Of a stretch of 64,000 nt of DNA, positions 47,688-55,747 are shown one piece after another. The position numbers and the translations under genes were made by a program. The notes beneath the pieces were generated by a model that was not told the origin of the DNA, ran no database searches, and saw nothing but the letters and a program-made list of their open reading frames with translations. Position 1 is the first letter of the stretch, and each line of letters opens with the position of its first letter. This DNA comes from Allomesorhizobium camelthorni (lineage in GTDB: Bacteria > Pseudomonadota > Alphaproteobacteria > Rhizobiales > Rhizobiaceae): contig NZ_JAAKZF010000004.1 of assembly GCF_011045125.1 (NCBI RefSeq), positions 1 through 64,000 of the forward strand, written 5' to 3'.

Positions 47688-48659
47688 CTACTGGATCGCC
47701 TTGTCGGTCACCGCCGAGGTCCAGGCGCCGGTCGGCTCCTTGGAGATGATCTTCTGGTCCTGCAACGCCTTGGCGGTGCGTTCATAGGCCGCTTCGACCA
47801 GCTTGCCGTCGGCGTTGTCGATGAGCTTGGCGACTTCGCCCATCATGCGCTTCTGGTGATTCTCGTCCTGCCCGCCATTCTCGACGACGATGTCCGCCGC
47901 CTCATCGGGGTTTTCGACGGCGTATTTCCAGCCCTTCATCGAGGCGCGCACGAAGCGGACCATCTTGTCCTCGAAGGCCGGATCCTTGAGCTTGTCCTCC
48001 ATCGCATAGAGGCCGTCCTCGAGCAGGTCGTTGCCCATCGCCGAATAGTTGAAGACGATCAGGTCTTCCGGCTTGTAGCCGGCGTCGATGAGCTGCCAGT
48101 ATTCATTGTAGGTCATCACCGATATGCAGTCGGCCTGCTTTTGGATCAGCGGCTGCACGTCGAAGCTCTGCTTGAGAACCGTCACGCCGTCCGCCCCGCC
48201 TTCGGTCGAAAGGCCGAGTTTGTTCATCCAGGCGAAGAACGGATATTCGTTGCCGAAGAACCAGACGCCGAGCGTCTTGCCCTTGAAGTCGGCTTCGGAC
48301 TTCACCGGGCCGTCCTTCGGGCAGACGAGCTGCATGCCCGCCTTCTTGAACGGCTGGGCGATATTGACCAGCGGCACGCCCTTTTCGCGTGCGGCCAGCG
48401 CGCCGCCCATCCAGTCGACGATGACGTCGGCGCCGCCGCCGGCGATCACCTGCTCGGGCGCGATGTCGGGGCCGCCCGGCTTGATCTCGACCTCGAGGTT
48501 CTCCTCCTCGTAAAAGCCCTTGTCCTTGGCCACATAGTACCCGGCGAACTGGGCCTGCGTGACCCATTTCAGTTGCAGGGTCACCTCGTCGGCGGCCCAT
48601 GCCTGGACGGCAGCCAGCGACATCGCGCCGGCAAGCATGGAAACAATCAGTTTTTTCAT
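47688..48659 (-). CDS. ABC transporter substrate-binding protein (NMT1/THI5-like)
   Basis: A 323-residue periplasmic binding protein with a signal peptide ending AWAAD (about 22 residues). LQLKWVTQAQFAGYYVAKDKG and GAD-VIVDWM are typical of the NMT1/THI5 group, which binds thiamine-precursor pyrimidines, riboflavin and related rings. Location after two permeases and near dihydropyrimidine genes suggests a pyrimidine ligand (inference). The start at 48659 is preferred because the signal peptide begins MKKLIVSML. It is the last gene of the importer operon. Confidence 0.85.
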   Translation of the reverse strand: MKKLIVSMLAGAMSLAAVQAWAADEVTLQLKWVTQAQFAGYYVAKDKGFYEEENLEVEIKPGGPDIAPEQVIAGGGADVIVDWMGGALAAREKGVPLVNIAQPFKKAGMQLVCPKDGPVKSEADFKGKTLGVWFFGNEYPFFAWMNKLGLSTEGGADGVTVLKQSFDVQPLIQKQADCISVMTYNEYWQLIDAGYKPEDLIVFNYSAMGNDLLEDGLYAMEDKLKDPAFEDKMVRFVRASMKGWKYAVENPDEAADIVVENGGQDENHQKRMMGEVAKLIDNADGKLVEAAYERTAKALQDQKIISKEPTGAWTSAVTDKAIQ

Positions 48660-48684
48660 TTTTTGCTTACCCTCTGAAGTACGC

Positions 48685-49806
48685 CTATCCACCACGGACA
48701 GACGGATGCCAAAACGTGGTGGCCCTTTCGATCAGGGCGATCACGCCATAAAAGACCGAACCCGCGAGCGCCGCAACCGCGATTTCGGCCCATGCCATAT
48801 CGACCCGCAGCAGGCCGATCTCTGTGGAGATGCGGAAACCCATTCCCACGACGGGCGTGGTGAAGAACTCCGCCACGATGGCGCCGATCAGCGCCAGCGT
48901 CGAATTGATCTTCAGCGCGTTGAAGATGAAGGGCGCCGCCGCCGGCAGGCGCAGCTTGAACAGGGTCTGCCAGTAGCTCGACGCATAGGTGCGCATCAGA
49001 TCGCGCTCCATGTGGCCGGAGGCGGTGAGGCCCGTCACCGTGTTCACCAGCATCGGAAAGAAGGTCATGACCACGACCACGCCCGCCTTGGACGGCCAGT
49101 CGGGACCGAACCATGTGACCATGATCGGCGCGACGCCGATGATCGGCAGCGCCGACATCATGTTTCCAATCGGCAGCAGGCCGCGGCGGAAGAAGGCGAT
49201 GCGGTCGGCTAAGATGGCGACAAGGAAGCCGGCCGAACCGCCCAGCACATAGCCGGTCAGCGCCGACTTGAAGATGGTCTGGTTCACATCGGCAGCGAGC
49301 ATCGGCAGCGAGGTGACGATGCGGGCGGCAATCGCGCTTGGCGGCGGCAATATGATCGCGGAAACGCCGGCGCCTCTGACGATCGCTTCCCAGATGATCA
49401 GAATCCAGACGCCGAAAAGCAGCGGAATAGCCAGCCGCACGAAGGTCCGGCCCTGCGCGGTGACGGGGCGGAGGTGTGAGAGGACGCTTACCGTCCGCCA
49501 GGCCAGCAGCCACGTCGCGGCCAGCAGCGCGAAATAGGGCAGCCGGGCCGTGCCTTCATTGCCGGCGAGACCGGAAACCAGCAGCCAGACCGCGGCATGC
49601 GTGGCGGCAAACAGCAGAAGCACTGACGTCGGCCGGAAGCCGCTACCCGCCGAAAAGACGATCGCAGCGAATATCAGCGCAAAAATTTCCGCCGTCGCTA
49701 CCGCGCCCATGCCCGGCTGGGCGCCAAACAGGGGCAGGCCGAATGCCGCGCCGACGCACAGAACGAGCGCTGAGAGCGCCTGCCAGGACAGACCAAGACG
49801 GGTCAC
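48685..49806 (-). CDS. ABC transporter permease with extra N-terminal helices
   Basis: A 373-residue inner-membrane permease. The C-terminal 260 residues are a standard BPD_transp_1 domain with the EAA-type loop around YASSYWQTLFKLRLPAAAP. The first 110 residues add about four hydrophobic helices not usual in this permease family (about 250-290 residues). It starts with GTG at 49806, overlapping the stop of the upstream permease (GTGA). The long open frame further upstream lies within that gene and is not the start. Confidence 0.83.
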   Translation of the reverse strand: MTRLGLSWQALSALVLCVGAAFGLPLFGAQPGMGAVATAEIFALIFAAIVFSAGSGFRPTSVLLLFAATHAAVWLLVSGLAGNEGTARLPYFALLAATWLLAWRTVSVLSHLRPVTAQGRTFVRLAIPLLFGVWILIIWEAIVRGAGVSAIILPPPSAIAARIVTSLPMLAADVNQTIFKSALTGYVLGGSAGFLVAILADRIAFFRRGLLPIGNMMSALPIIGVAPIMVTWFGPDWPSKAGVVVVMTFFPMLVNTVTGLTASGHMERDLMRTYASSYWQTLFKLRLPAAAPFIFNALKINSTLALIGAIVAEFFTTPVVGMGFRISTEIGLLRVDMAWAEIAVAALAGSVFYGVIALIERATTFWHPSVRGG

Positions 49807-50681
49807 GCCGGCCGCCCTCCCATGCTCTTTTCGACCTGCCGGCCGGCGAACCCGACCATGCCGACCAGGATCAGCGCCACCACCGACCCGGCGATGAGCG
49901 CTGCCCATATGTCGATGGACTGGCTGTGATAGGCGCCGATGAGCAGCTTGGCGCCGATGCCGGCCACCGCGCCGGTCGGTAATTCGGCGACGATCGCGCC
50001 GACAAGACTGGCGGCGATGGCTACTTTCATCGAGGTGAAGAGGAACGGAACCGAAGCCGGAACGCGCAGCTTCCAGAAGGTCTGCGAGGCGCTGGCATTG
50101 TAGGTGTGCATCAAATCGAGATGCATGATCTCGGGGGAGCGCAGCCCCTTCACCATGCCGACCGCGACCGGGAAGAAGGAGAGGTAGGTCGAGATGAGCG
50201 CCTTGGTCACGATGGCCGGCGTGTTGAACGGGCCGAGCAGCAGAATGACCATTGGCGCAAGCGCAATGATTGGAATGGTCTGCGAGACGATGATCCAGGG
50301 CATCAGGCTGCGGTCGAGCGCCGTGACATGCACGATGCCGACTGCGATCAATATGCCGAGCGCCGTGCCGAAGGCGAAGCCGAGCAGCGTCGAGGAAAGC
50401 GTCACCCATCCGTGATAGACGAGACTGCGGTTGCTGCTGATCTTTCGCATAAAAGTGTTTTCGAAGAAATTTTGCGCCACCTGGTGCGGGGCAGGCAGCG
50501 TCGGCTTCGGCTGCGACAGCGTCTTGCCCAGAAATTCCGTGAAGCCCGGCGTTTCGCCGGCGCGGCGGTCAAGGTCGCGCTGGAATGGCGCGTTCAGGAG
50601 AACGGCGAAGCCGTACCAGACGACGACCAGCGCCGCGAGGATCGTGGTGACGGGGATGATTTTGTCGCGCAGGCTGTCCAT
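49803..50681 (-). CDS. ABC transporter permease
   Basis: A 292-residue BPD_transp_1 permease of the SsuC/ThiX type. A short cytoplasmic N-terminus and TM1 (about 9-28) are followed by a periplasmic loop and five further helices. The EAA motif lies near YNASASQTFWKLRVPASVP. It pairs with the longer permease to form the heterodimeric channel. It lies about 300 bases downstream of the ATPase gene, with a 47-bp inverted repeat in between. Confidence 0.87.
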   Translation of the reverse strand: MDSLRDKIIPVTTILAALVVVWYGFAVLLNAPFQRDLDRRAGETPGFTEFLGKTLSQPKPTLPAPHQVAQNFFENTFMRKISSNRSLVYHGWVTLSSTLLGFAFGTALGILIAVGIVHVTALDRSLMPWIIVSQTIPIIALAPMVILLLGPFNTPAIVTKALISTYLSFFPVAVGMVKGLRSPEIMHLDLMHTYNASASQTFWKLRVPASVPFLFTSMKVAIAASLVGAIVAELPTGAVAGIGAKLLIGAYHSQSIDIWAALIAGSVVALILVGMVGFAGRQVEKSMGGRPA

Positions 50682-50707
50682 TTAATGTCTCAGCCCGCTG
50701 GATTGTC

Positions 50708-50952
50708 GTGCGTCCTTCGAGGCTCGCTTCGCTCGCACCTCAGGATGAGGGAGGTGAGACGCCGGCCTCCCAAGATGAGGAACGTGGGACGCCGGCCTTT
50801 CAGGGCAGGAGACGTGAGGTACTTGCTCAAAATGAGAACGGTGCAGCGCTAGCCTTTCAGGACGACAGTACAGCGCAAGCCTCTCCGTTCGAGTATAGCG
50901 CCCCGCCTCCCTCATTCTGAGGTGCGAGCGAAGCGAGCCTCGAAGGACGCAC
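50708..50952. repeat. 47-bp inverted-repeat element in the importer operon
   Basis: The arms 50708-50754 and 50906-50952 are inverse copies over 47 bp with one mismatch. They start and end with the GTGCGTCCTTCGAGGCTCGC pattern familiar from repeated intergenic elements of rhizobia. The 151-bp interior contains diverged copies of a gacgccggcct motif (near 50759 and 50791), suggesting internal duplications. It lies between the ATPase and first permease genes of one operon and would fold strongly in the transcript. Confidence 0.8.
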
Positions 50953-50982
50953 CGATATGAGCGACCGCATCGCACCCCAAGT

Positions 50983-51774
50983 TCAATCCTCATAGCTGTG
51001 CCCTGCCCTGAGCCCGTCGCGTACTCGGGCGGCGATCGCCAGGAACTCCGGCGTCTCGCGAATGTCGAGCGGGCGCTCGCTGGGCAACGTCGATTCGATG
51101 ACGTCGGTGACTCGACCCGGCCGCGGCGACATGACAACGATGCGCGTCGACAGATAGACCGCCTCGGGAATGGAGTGGGTGACGAAACAGATGGTCTTGT
51201 TCGTCCGCCTCCAGAGCTCCAGCAACTGCTCGTTCAAATGGTCGCGCACGATCTCGTCGAGTGCGCCGAACGGCTCGTCCATCAGCAAAAGGTCGGCGTC
51301 GAACGCCAGCGCGCGCGCGATGGAGGCGCGCTGCTGCATGCCGCCGGAAAGCTGCCACGGATATTTCTTTTCGAAGCCGGTGAGATTGACCAAATCGAGC
51401 GTCCGCTTCACACGCTCCCTCTGCTCGGCCCTGGACAGTCCCATGATCTCCAACGGCAGGGTGACGTTGCGCTCGATCGTGCGCCACGGAAACAGCGCCG
51501 CTGCCTGAAATACATAGCCATAGGCCCGACTTTCGCGCGCCTCTTCAGGCGTCATGCCGTTGATCTCGATCGTGCCGTCGGTCGGCTTTTCGAGGTCCGC
51601 GATCACCCTAAGAAACGTCGTCTTGCCGCAGCCCGATGGCCCGATGAAAGAGACGAACTCGCCCTTGCCGATGGTGAGATCGACATCGGAAAGAGCCCGC
51701 ACCGGCCCGTCGCTGGTTTCGAAGGTCAGCCCCAATCCTTTGGCGGCGATGACGGTTCTGGTAGGGTCGGTCAT
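50983..51774 (-). CDS. ABC transporter ATP-binding protein
   Basis: A 263-residue ABC ATPase of the SsuB/TauB (nitrate/sulfonate) type. Walker A GPSGCGKTT (about residue 45), signature LSGGMQQRASIARAL, Walker B LLLMDEPFGALD and the H-loop FVTHSIPEAVYL are intact. It energises the two permeases downstream. The start at 51774 is tentative; in-frame ATGs at 51798 and 51810 are possible because no strong ribosome site marks one. Confidence 0.85.
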   Translation of the reverse strand: MTDPTRTVIAAKGLGLTFETSDGPVRALSDVDLTIGKGEFVSFIGPSGCGKTTFLRVIADLEKPTDGTIEINGMTPEEARESRAYGYVFQAAALFPWRTIERNVTLPLEIMGLSRAEQRERVKRTLDLVNLTGFEKKYPWQLSGGMQQRASIARALAFDADLLLMDEPFGALDEIVRDHLNEQLLELWRRTNKTICFVTHSIPEAVYLSTRIVVMSPRPGRVTDVIESTLPSERPLDIRETPEFLAIAARVRDGLRAGHSYED

Positions 51775-51879
51775 CGCTTGGGGATGTTCCTGCTGCATGG
51801 TTGAAAGCATCGGGCTATGGTAGGCAAGATTGCCGCCTGGCATGCAAGAAATCCAGTTCGGGATTGTGGAGAAGCCGCA

Positions 51880-52290
51880 ATGGATGCCTCATCGAAGCCC
51901 ACCTGCCGCGTCGTTCGTCCCGGCTCGACCTATGACGGCAGGCAGGGACTGAGCTATTTCGAGGGAATCGCCGCCGAAACGGTCGGGTCGAAGGCGTTGT
52001 GCATGCATATCGTGACCATCCTGCCCGGCGCGCGGGCTAAGGCGCATCTGCATGAAAGCCACGAATCTGCCGTTTATGTGCTTTCGGGCGAGGCTCGCAC
52101 CTGGTACGGTGAGCGGCTTGAAGAGTTCGCCGACATGAAGGCCGGCGACATGATGTACATTCCGGCCGGCGTGCCGCATCTGCCGGCGAACCTTTCGGAC
52201 CGGCCGTGCACGGCGGTCATCGCGCGTACCGATCCCAAAGAGCAGGAAAGCGTGGTGCTGCTGCCGGAACTGGATGCGCTGGCGAAATAG
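51880..52290 (+). CDS. Cupin domain protein
   Basis: A 136-residue single-domain cupin. Motif 1 reads HLHESHESAVYVLSGEA and motif 2 PAGVPHLPANL. The two histidines and glutamate of motif 1 indicate a metal site. A GGAGAAG site precedes the ATG at 51880. It runs against the surrounding operon, between the ATPase and dihydropyrimidinase genes. Similar cupins lie beside pyrimidine genes, but its role here is unknown. Confidence 0.78.
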   Translation: MDASSKPTCRVVRPGSTYDGRQGLSYFEGIAAETVGSKALCMHIVTILPGARAKAHLHESHESAVYVLSGEARTWYGERLEEFADMKAGDMMYIPAGVPHLPANLSDRPCTAVIARTDPKEQESVVLLPELDALAK

Positions 52291-52328
52291 CCTCACGGAC
52301 GCTGCGGCTTGTCGCGAAAACACCCGGT

Positions 52329-53777
52329 TCACACCCCCGCCGGAATGCCGGTGCGCTCGACCTTGCGCGGCGCGACAACCTCTTTCCACTTCGACAGGGC
52401 GCGATTGACCGCCGCATTCGGCTCGCGAGCGACGAACTCACCGTGGCCAGGCTGTGCCTGCACGCTCGATTCCTGGATCACCAGTTCGCCTCGCGACAGC
52501 ACGAAGCGCGGCAGACCTGTCACCTCGAAGCCTTCGAAGACGTTGTAGTCGATCACCGACTGCTGGTTCTTCGCCGAAATTGTCTTCTTGCGCTTGGGAT
52601 CCCACACCACGATATCGGCGTCCGCGCCTTCGACGATCGCGCCCTTTTTCGGGTACATGTTCAATATCTTGGCGATGTTGGTGGAAGTGACCGCGACGAA
52701 CTCGTTCATGGTCAGCCGGCCGGTATTGACGCCCCTGGTCCACAGCACCGGCATGCGATCCTCGAGCCCGCCGGTGCCGTTCGGGATTTTCGTGAAATCG
52801 CCGACGCCGAAGCGCTTCTGCTCCGTGGTGAACGAGCAATGATCGGTGGCCACCACCTGCAGGCTGCCCGCCTGCAGGCCGGCCCAAAGCGAATCCTGAT
52901 GCAGTTTGTTGCGGAAGGGCGGGCTCATCACGCGCCGCGCGGCGTGGTCCCAATCCTTGTTCATGTATTCGGTTTCGTCGAGCGTCAGATGCTGAACCAG
53001 CGGCTCGCCGAAAACGCGCATGCCCTTCTGCCGCGCCCGGCGGATCGCCTCATGCGCCTGCTCGCAGGAGACATGCACGACATAGAGCGGCGCGCCCGCC
53101 ATGTCGGCGATCATGATGGCGCGGTTGGTCGCCTCGCCCTCGACCTCCGGCGGCCGCGAATAGGCATGCGCCTCCGGGCCGTTATTGCCTTCGGCAAGCA
53201 GCTTCTGCTGCAATTGCGCGACCACGTCGCCGTTTTCGGCATGGACGAGCGGCAGGGCGCCAAGGGCAGCGCAGCGCTGGAACGACGAATACATCTCGTC
53301 GTCGTCGACCATCAGCGCGCCCTTGTAGGCCATGAAATGCTTGAACGAGGTGATGCCCTTGTCGACGATGGTCGCCATCTCGTTGAACACCTGCTCGCCC
53401 CACCAGGTGATCGCCATGTGGAACGAGAAATCCGCGCAGGCCTTCGAGGTCTTGTTGTCCCACATCTGCAGCGCCTCGAGCAGCGACTGGCCGGGCGCGG
53501 GCAGGCAGAAGTCGACCACCATGGTCGTGCCGCCGGCAAGGGCGGCCCGTGTCCCGCTTTCGAAATCGTCGGCCGAATAGGTGCCCATGAACGGCATTTC
53601 GAGATGGGTGTGCGGATCGATGCCGCCCGGCATCACGTAGCAGCCGGTTGCGTCGTACTCGTGGTCGCCATGCAGATCCGGCCCGATGCCGATGATCTTG
53701 TCGTGCTTGACCAGCACGTCGCCCTTCCATGTGCGGTCGGCGGTGACGATAGTGCCGTTCTTGATGACTTTGGACAT
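52329..53777 (-). CDS. hydA: Dihydropyrimidinase (D-hydantoinase)
   Basis: A 482-residue cyclic amidohydrolase that opens 5,6-dihydrouracil or dihydrothymine to N-carbamoyl-beta-alanine or its methyl analogue. The metal-binding HTHLE motif is near residue 59. The carbamylated lysine fits K in SFKHFMAYKG (about 150), with HAENGD near 184 and HVSCEQ near 240. A GGGGAG site precedes the ATG at 53777. Its start lies 26 bases after the mazF-like stop, so it depends on readthrough from the upstream operon or a local promoter. Confidence 0.92.
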   Translation of the reverse strand: MSKVIKNGTIVTADRTWKGDVLVKHDKIIGIGPDLHGDHEYDATGCYVMPGGIDPHTHLEMPFMGTYSADDFESGTRAALAGGTTMVVDFCLPAPGQSLLEALQMWDNKTSKACADFSFHMAITWWGEQVFNEMATIVDKGITSFKHFMAYKGALMVDDDEMYSSFQRCAALGALPLVHAENGDVVAQLQQKLLAEGNNGPEAHAYSRPPEVEGEATNRAIMIADMAGAPLYVVHVSCEQAHEAIRRARQKGMRVFGEPLVQHLTLDETEYMNKDWDHAARRVMSPPFRNKLHQDSLWAGLQAGSLQVVATDHCSFTTEQKRFGVGDFTKIPNGTGGLEDRMPVLWTRGVNTGRLTMNEFVAVTSTNIAKILNMYPKKGAIVEGADADIVVWDPKRKKTISAKNQQSVIDYNVFEGFEVTGLPRFVLSRGELVIQESSVQAQPGHGEFVAREPNAAVNRALSKWKEVVAPRKVERTGIPAGV

Positions 53778-53803
53778 GGCGGGTGCTCCCCAGGTATTGA
53801 CGC

Positions 53804-54157
53804 TCAAGGCACGCGTGGAATTTCTATTGGTGGAAGGAGATCAAGCAACAGAAGCAGCCCACGATCGACAGCTCTCATTTGGTCGCTGCTTAAACGGCCG
53901 ACTGGTCCGCGAGCTTTATCTTTCGGGAAGGTCATGATTTTTTCGATCTGAACCTGCGATTTTCCATGCAAGCCGTTGCCAGAATTTGGCTCGACATCGA
54001 CACGCAAATTGCGCCCCGTCGTCAGGTCAGTCGTGAGAAAGCACACCGTAAGGCTCTCGACCCAATCCTCCAACCGATCATTTTGGATCACAACAGCGGG
54101 TCGAGGCTTACCGTAGTCGCCCTTCGCTGAAACGATGACCAAATCACCGCGACGCAT
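53804..54157 (-). CDS. MazF/PemK-type mRNA interferase toxin
   Basis: A 117-residue type II toxin. The family start MRRGDLVIVSAKGDYGKPRPAVVIQ contains the conserved RGD and KPRP residues, and the C-terminus carries a hydrophobic helix (LLLLLDLLP). These are sequence-specific endoribonucleases. Its start overlaps the antitoxin stop (TAATG). The pair is inserted between two pyrimidine catabolism genes. Confidence 0.85.
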   Translation of the reverse strand: MRRGDLVIVSAKGDYGKPRPAVVIQNDRLEDWVESLTVCFLTTDLTTGRNLRVDVEPNSGNGLHGKSQVQIEKIMTFPKDKARGPVGRLSSDQMRAVDRGLLLLLDLLPPIEIPRVP

Positions 54158-54372
54158 TAGTCGAGATCGTCCCAGAGATCTTCAGCAAATGCGTCCAACG
54201 TCTTCATCATTCCGGTTCGCCGGTCAGACTCCCTGATCTGTCGGCAATCTTCCTCAATCTGTTTCCAGAGCTCATCGGACCAAAGGTCAGGCAACCACAC
54301 CTCCACAGGCCGATAGCCTTCGGCAGCGAGCTCCTTCTTTTCCTCTTCCGTCAGTTCCTTTGGCCGGCCCAT
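54157..54372 (-). CDS. MazE-family antitoxin (DUF3018)
   Basis: A 71-residue antitoxin of the DUF3018 type. The N-terminal MGRPKELTEEEKKEL and RPVEVWLPDLWS form a short DNA-binding and dimerisation part, and an acidic C-terminus (ending DLWDDLD) should neutralise the toxin. An AGGAGG site precedes its ATG. An AT-rich palindrome GATATTATC in the 47-base gap upstream could be its operator and -10 region. Confidence 0.8.
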   Translation of the reverse strand: MGRPKELTEEEKKELAAEGYRPVEVWLPDLWSDELWKQIEEDCRQIRESDRRTGMMKTLDAFAEDLWDDLD

Positions 54373-54419
54373 GGCGACCTCCTGTTCCCGATGGAGATAT
54401 TATCGGCTCTTAGCGCCCG

Positions 54420-55670
54420 TCATTCAACAATCACCGCCGTTTCGACCACCGCGTGAAACAGCACGTCGCAGCCGGCCGCGGCCCATTCCGGGAAAATTTC
54501 CTCGGCCTCGTTGTGGCTGAGCCCATCTACGCAGGGGCACATCACCATCGCCGTCGGCGCCACCCGGTTGATCCAGCAGGCGTCATGGCCGGCGCCTGAG
54601 ACGATGTTGCGGTGCGAATAGCCGAGCCTTTCAGCCGCGTCGCGGATCGCCTTGACGCAGCCCTCGTCGAAGGTGACGGGGTCGAAATGGCCAACCTGCT
54701 CGATCTCGAACTTTATGTCGAGCGCCTCGCAGATGGTGGCAATGCCATCGCGGATGCGGGCGTCCATCTCGTCGAGCACGTCCTTGTTGGGCGAGCGGAT
54801 GTCGATGGTGAAGACCGTCCTGCCGGCGATGATGTTGCGCGAATTCGGATAGGCTTCCATGTGGCCGATCGCGCCGACTGCGTCGGGCTGATAGTCCATT
54901 GCGATCTCGTGCACGAGCTCCGTCACCCGCGCCATGCCGAGACCGGCATTGCGTCGCTTGGGCATCGGCGTCGAGCCGGTATGGCTCTCCTTGCCGGTGA
55001 GGGTCACCTGCAGCCACTTCAGGCCCTGGCCGTGGGTGACGACGCCGATATCGATCATCTCGTCCTCGAGGATCGGCCCCTGCTCGATGTGAAGCTCGAA
55101 GAAGGCCTTCATCTTGCGTGCGCCGACTTCCTCGTCGCCCTTCCAGCCGATGCGTTCCAGCTCGTCGCCGAAGCGCTTGCCCCTGGCGTCGACCCGATCG
55201 TAGGCCCAGTCCTTGTCGTGCACGCCGGCGAACACGCCGGAGGCGAGCATCGCAGGCGCGTAGCGCGTGCCCTCCTCGTTGGTCCAGTTGGTGACGACGA
55301 TCGGATGCTTCGTCTTGATGTCGAGCTCGTTCAGTGTGCGGATGATCTCCAGCCCGCCCAGAACGCCGAGCACGCCGTCGAACTTGCCGCCGGTCGGCTG
55401 GGTGTCGAGATGGCTGCCGACATAGACTGGCAGCGCATCCGAGTCTGTGCCCTCGCGGCGGGCGAACATCGTTCCCATCTGGTCGACGGCGATTTCGAGG
55501 CCGGCTTCCTTGCACCATTTCTGGAAGAGATGACGGCCCTCGCCGTCCTCGTCGGTCAGCGTCTGGCGGTTATTGCCCCCGGCGACGCCGGGGCCAATCT
55601 TCGCCATCTCCATGATGGAATCCCACAAACGATCTGAATTGATTCGCAAATTCTCGCCCGGGGCGGCCAT
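54420..55670 (-). CDS. N-carbamoyl-beta-alanine amidase / Zn-dependent amidase (M20)
   Basis: A 416-residue dimeric metal-dependent hydrolase of the M20 family (hydantoinase/carbamoylase). GSHLDTQPTGGKFDG (about residue 82) and WTNEEGTRYAPAML (about 127) carry the metal ligands. The dimerisation domain spans about 215-330. Next to dihydropyrimidinase it most likely hydrolyses N-carbamoyl-beta-alanine to beta-alanine, CO2 and ammonia, though N-carbamoyl-L-amino acids are a known alternative. It is 77 bases from the aminotransferase. Confidence 0.88.
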   Translation of the reverse strand: MAAPGENLRINSDRLWDSIMEMAKIGPGVAGGNNRQTLTDEDGEGRHLFQKWCKEAGLEIAVDQMGTMFARREGTDSDALPVYVGSHLDTQPTGGKFDGVLGVLGGLEIIRTLNELDIKTKHPIVVTNWTNEEGTRYAPAMLASGVFAGVHDKDWAYDRVDARGKRFGDELERIGWKGDEEVGARKMKAFFELHIEQGPILEDEMIDIGVVTHGQGLKWLQVTLTGKESHTGSTPMPKRRNAGLGMARVTELVHEIAMDYQPDAVGAIGHMEAYPNSRNIIAGRTVFTIDIRSPNKDVLDEMDARIRDGIATICEALDIKFEIEQVGHFDPVTFDEGCVKAIRDAAERLGYSHRNIVSGAGHDACWINRVAPTAMVMCPCVDGLSHNEAEEIFPEWAAAGCDVLFHAVVETAVIVE

Positions 55671-55747
55671 GCGCTTATCTTCCTCTCATTTTACTTCGGG
55701 GAAGGTCCGGCGGTTCCCGACGCCGGCCTTCCTGTTCTTCCAGTGGT

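Noticed and set aside
52206-53951. Long plus-strand open frame of 581 codons
   Set aside because: It is antisense to dihydropyrimidinase, rich in His, Arg and Glu with no known motif, and has no ribosome site. It is a GC-bias artefact.
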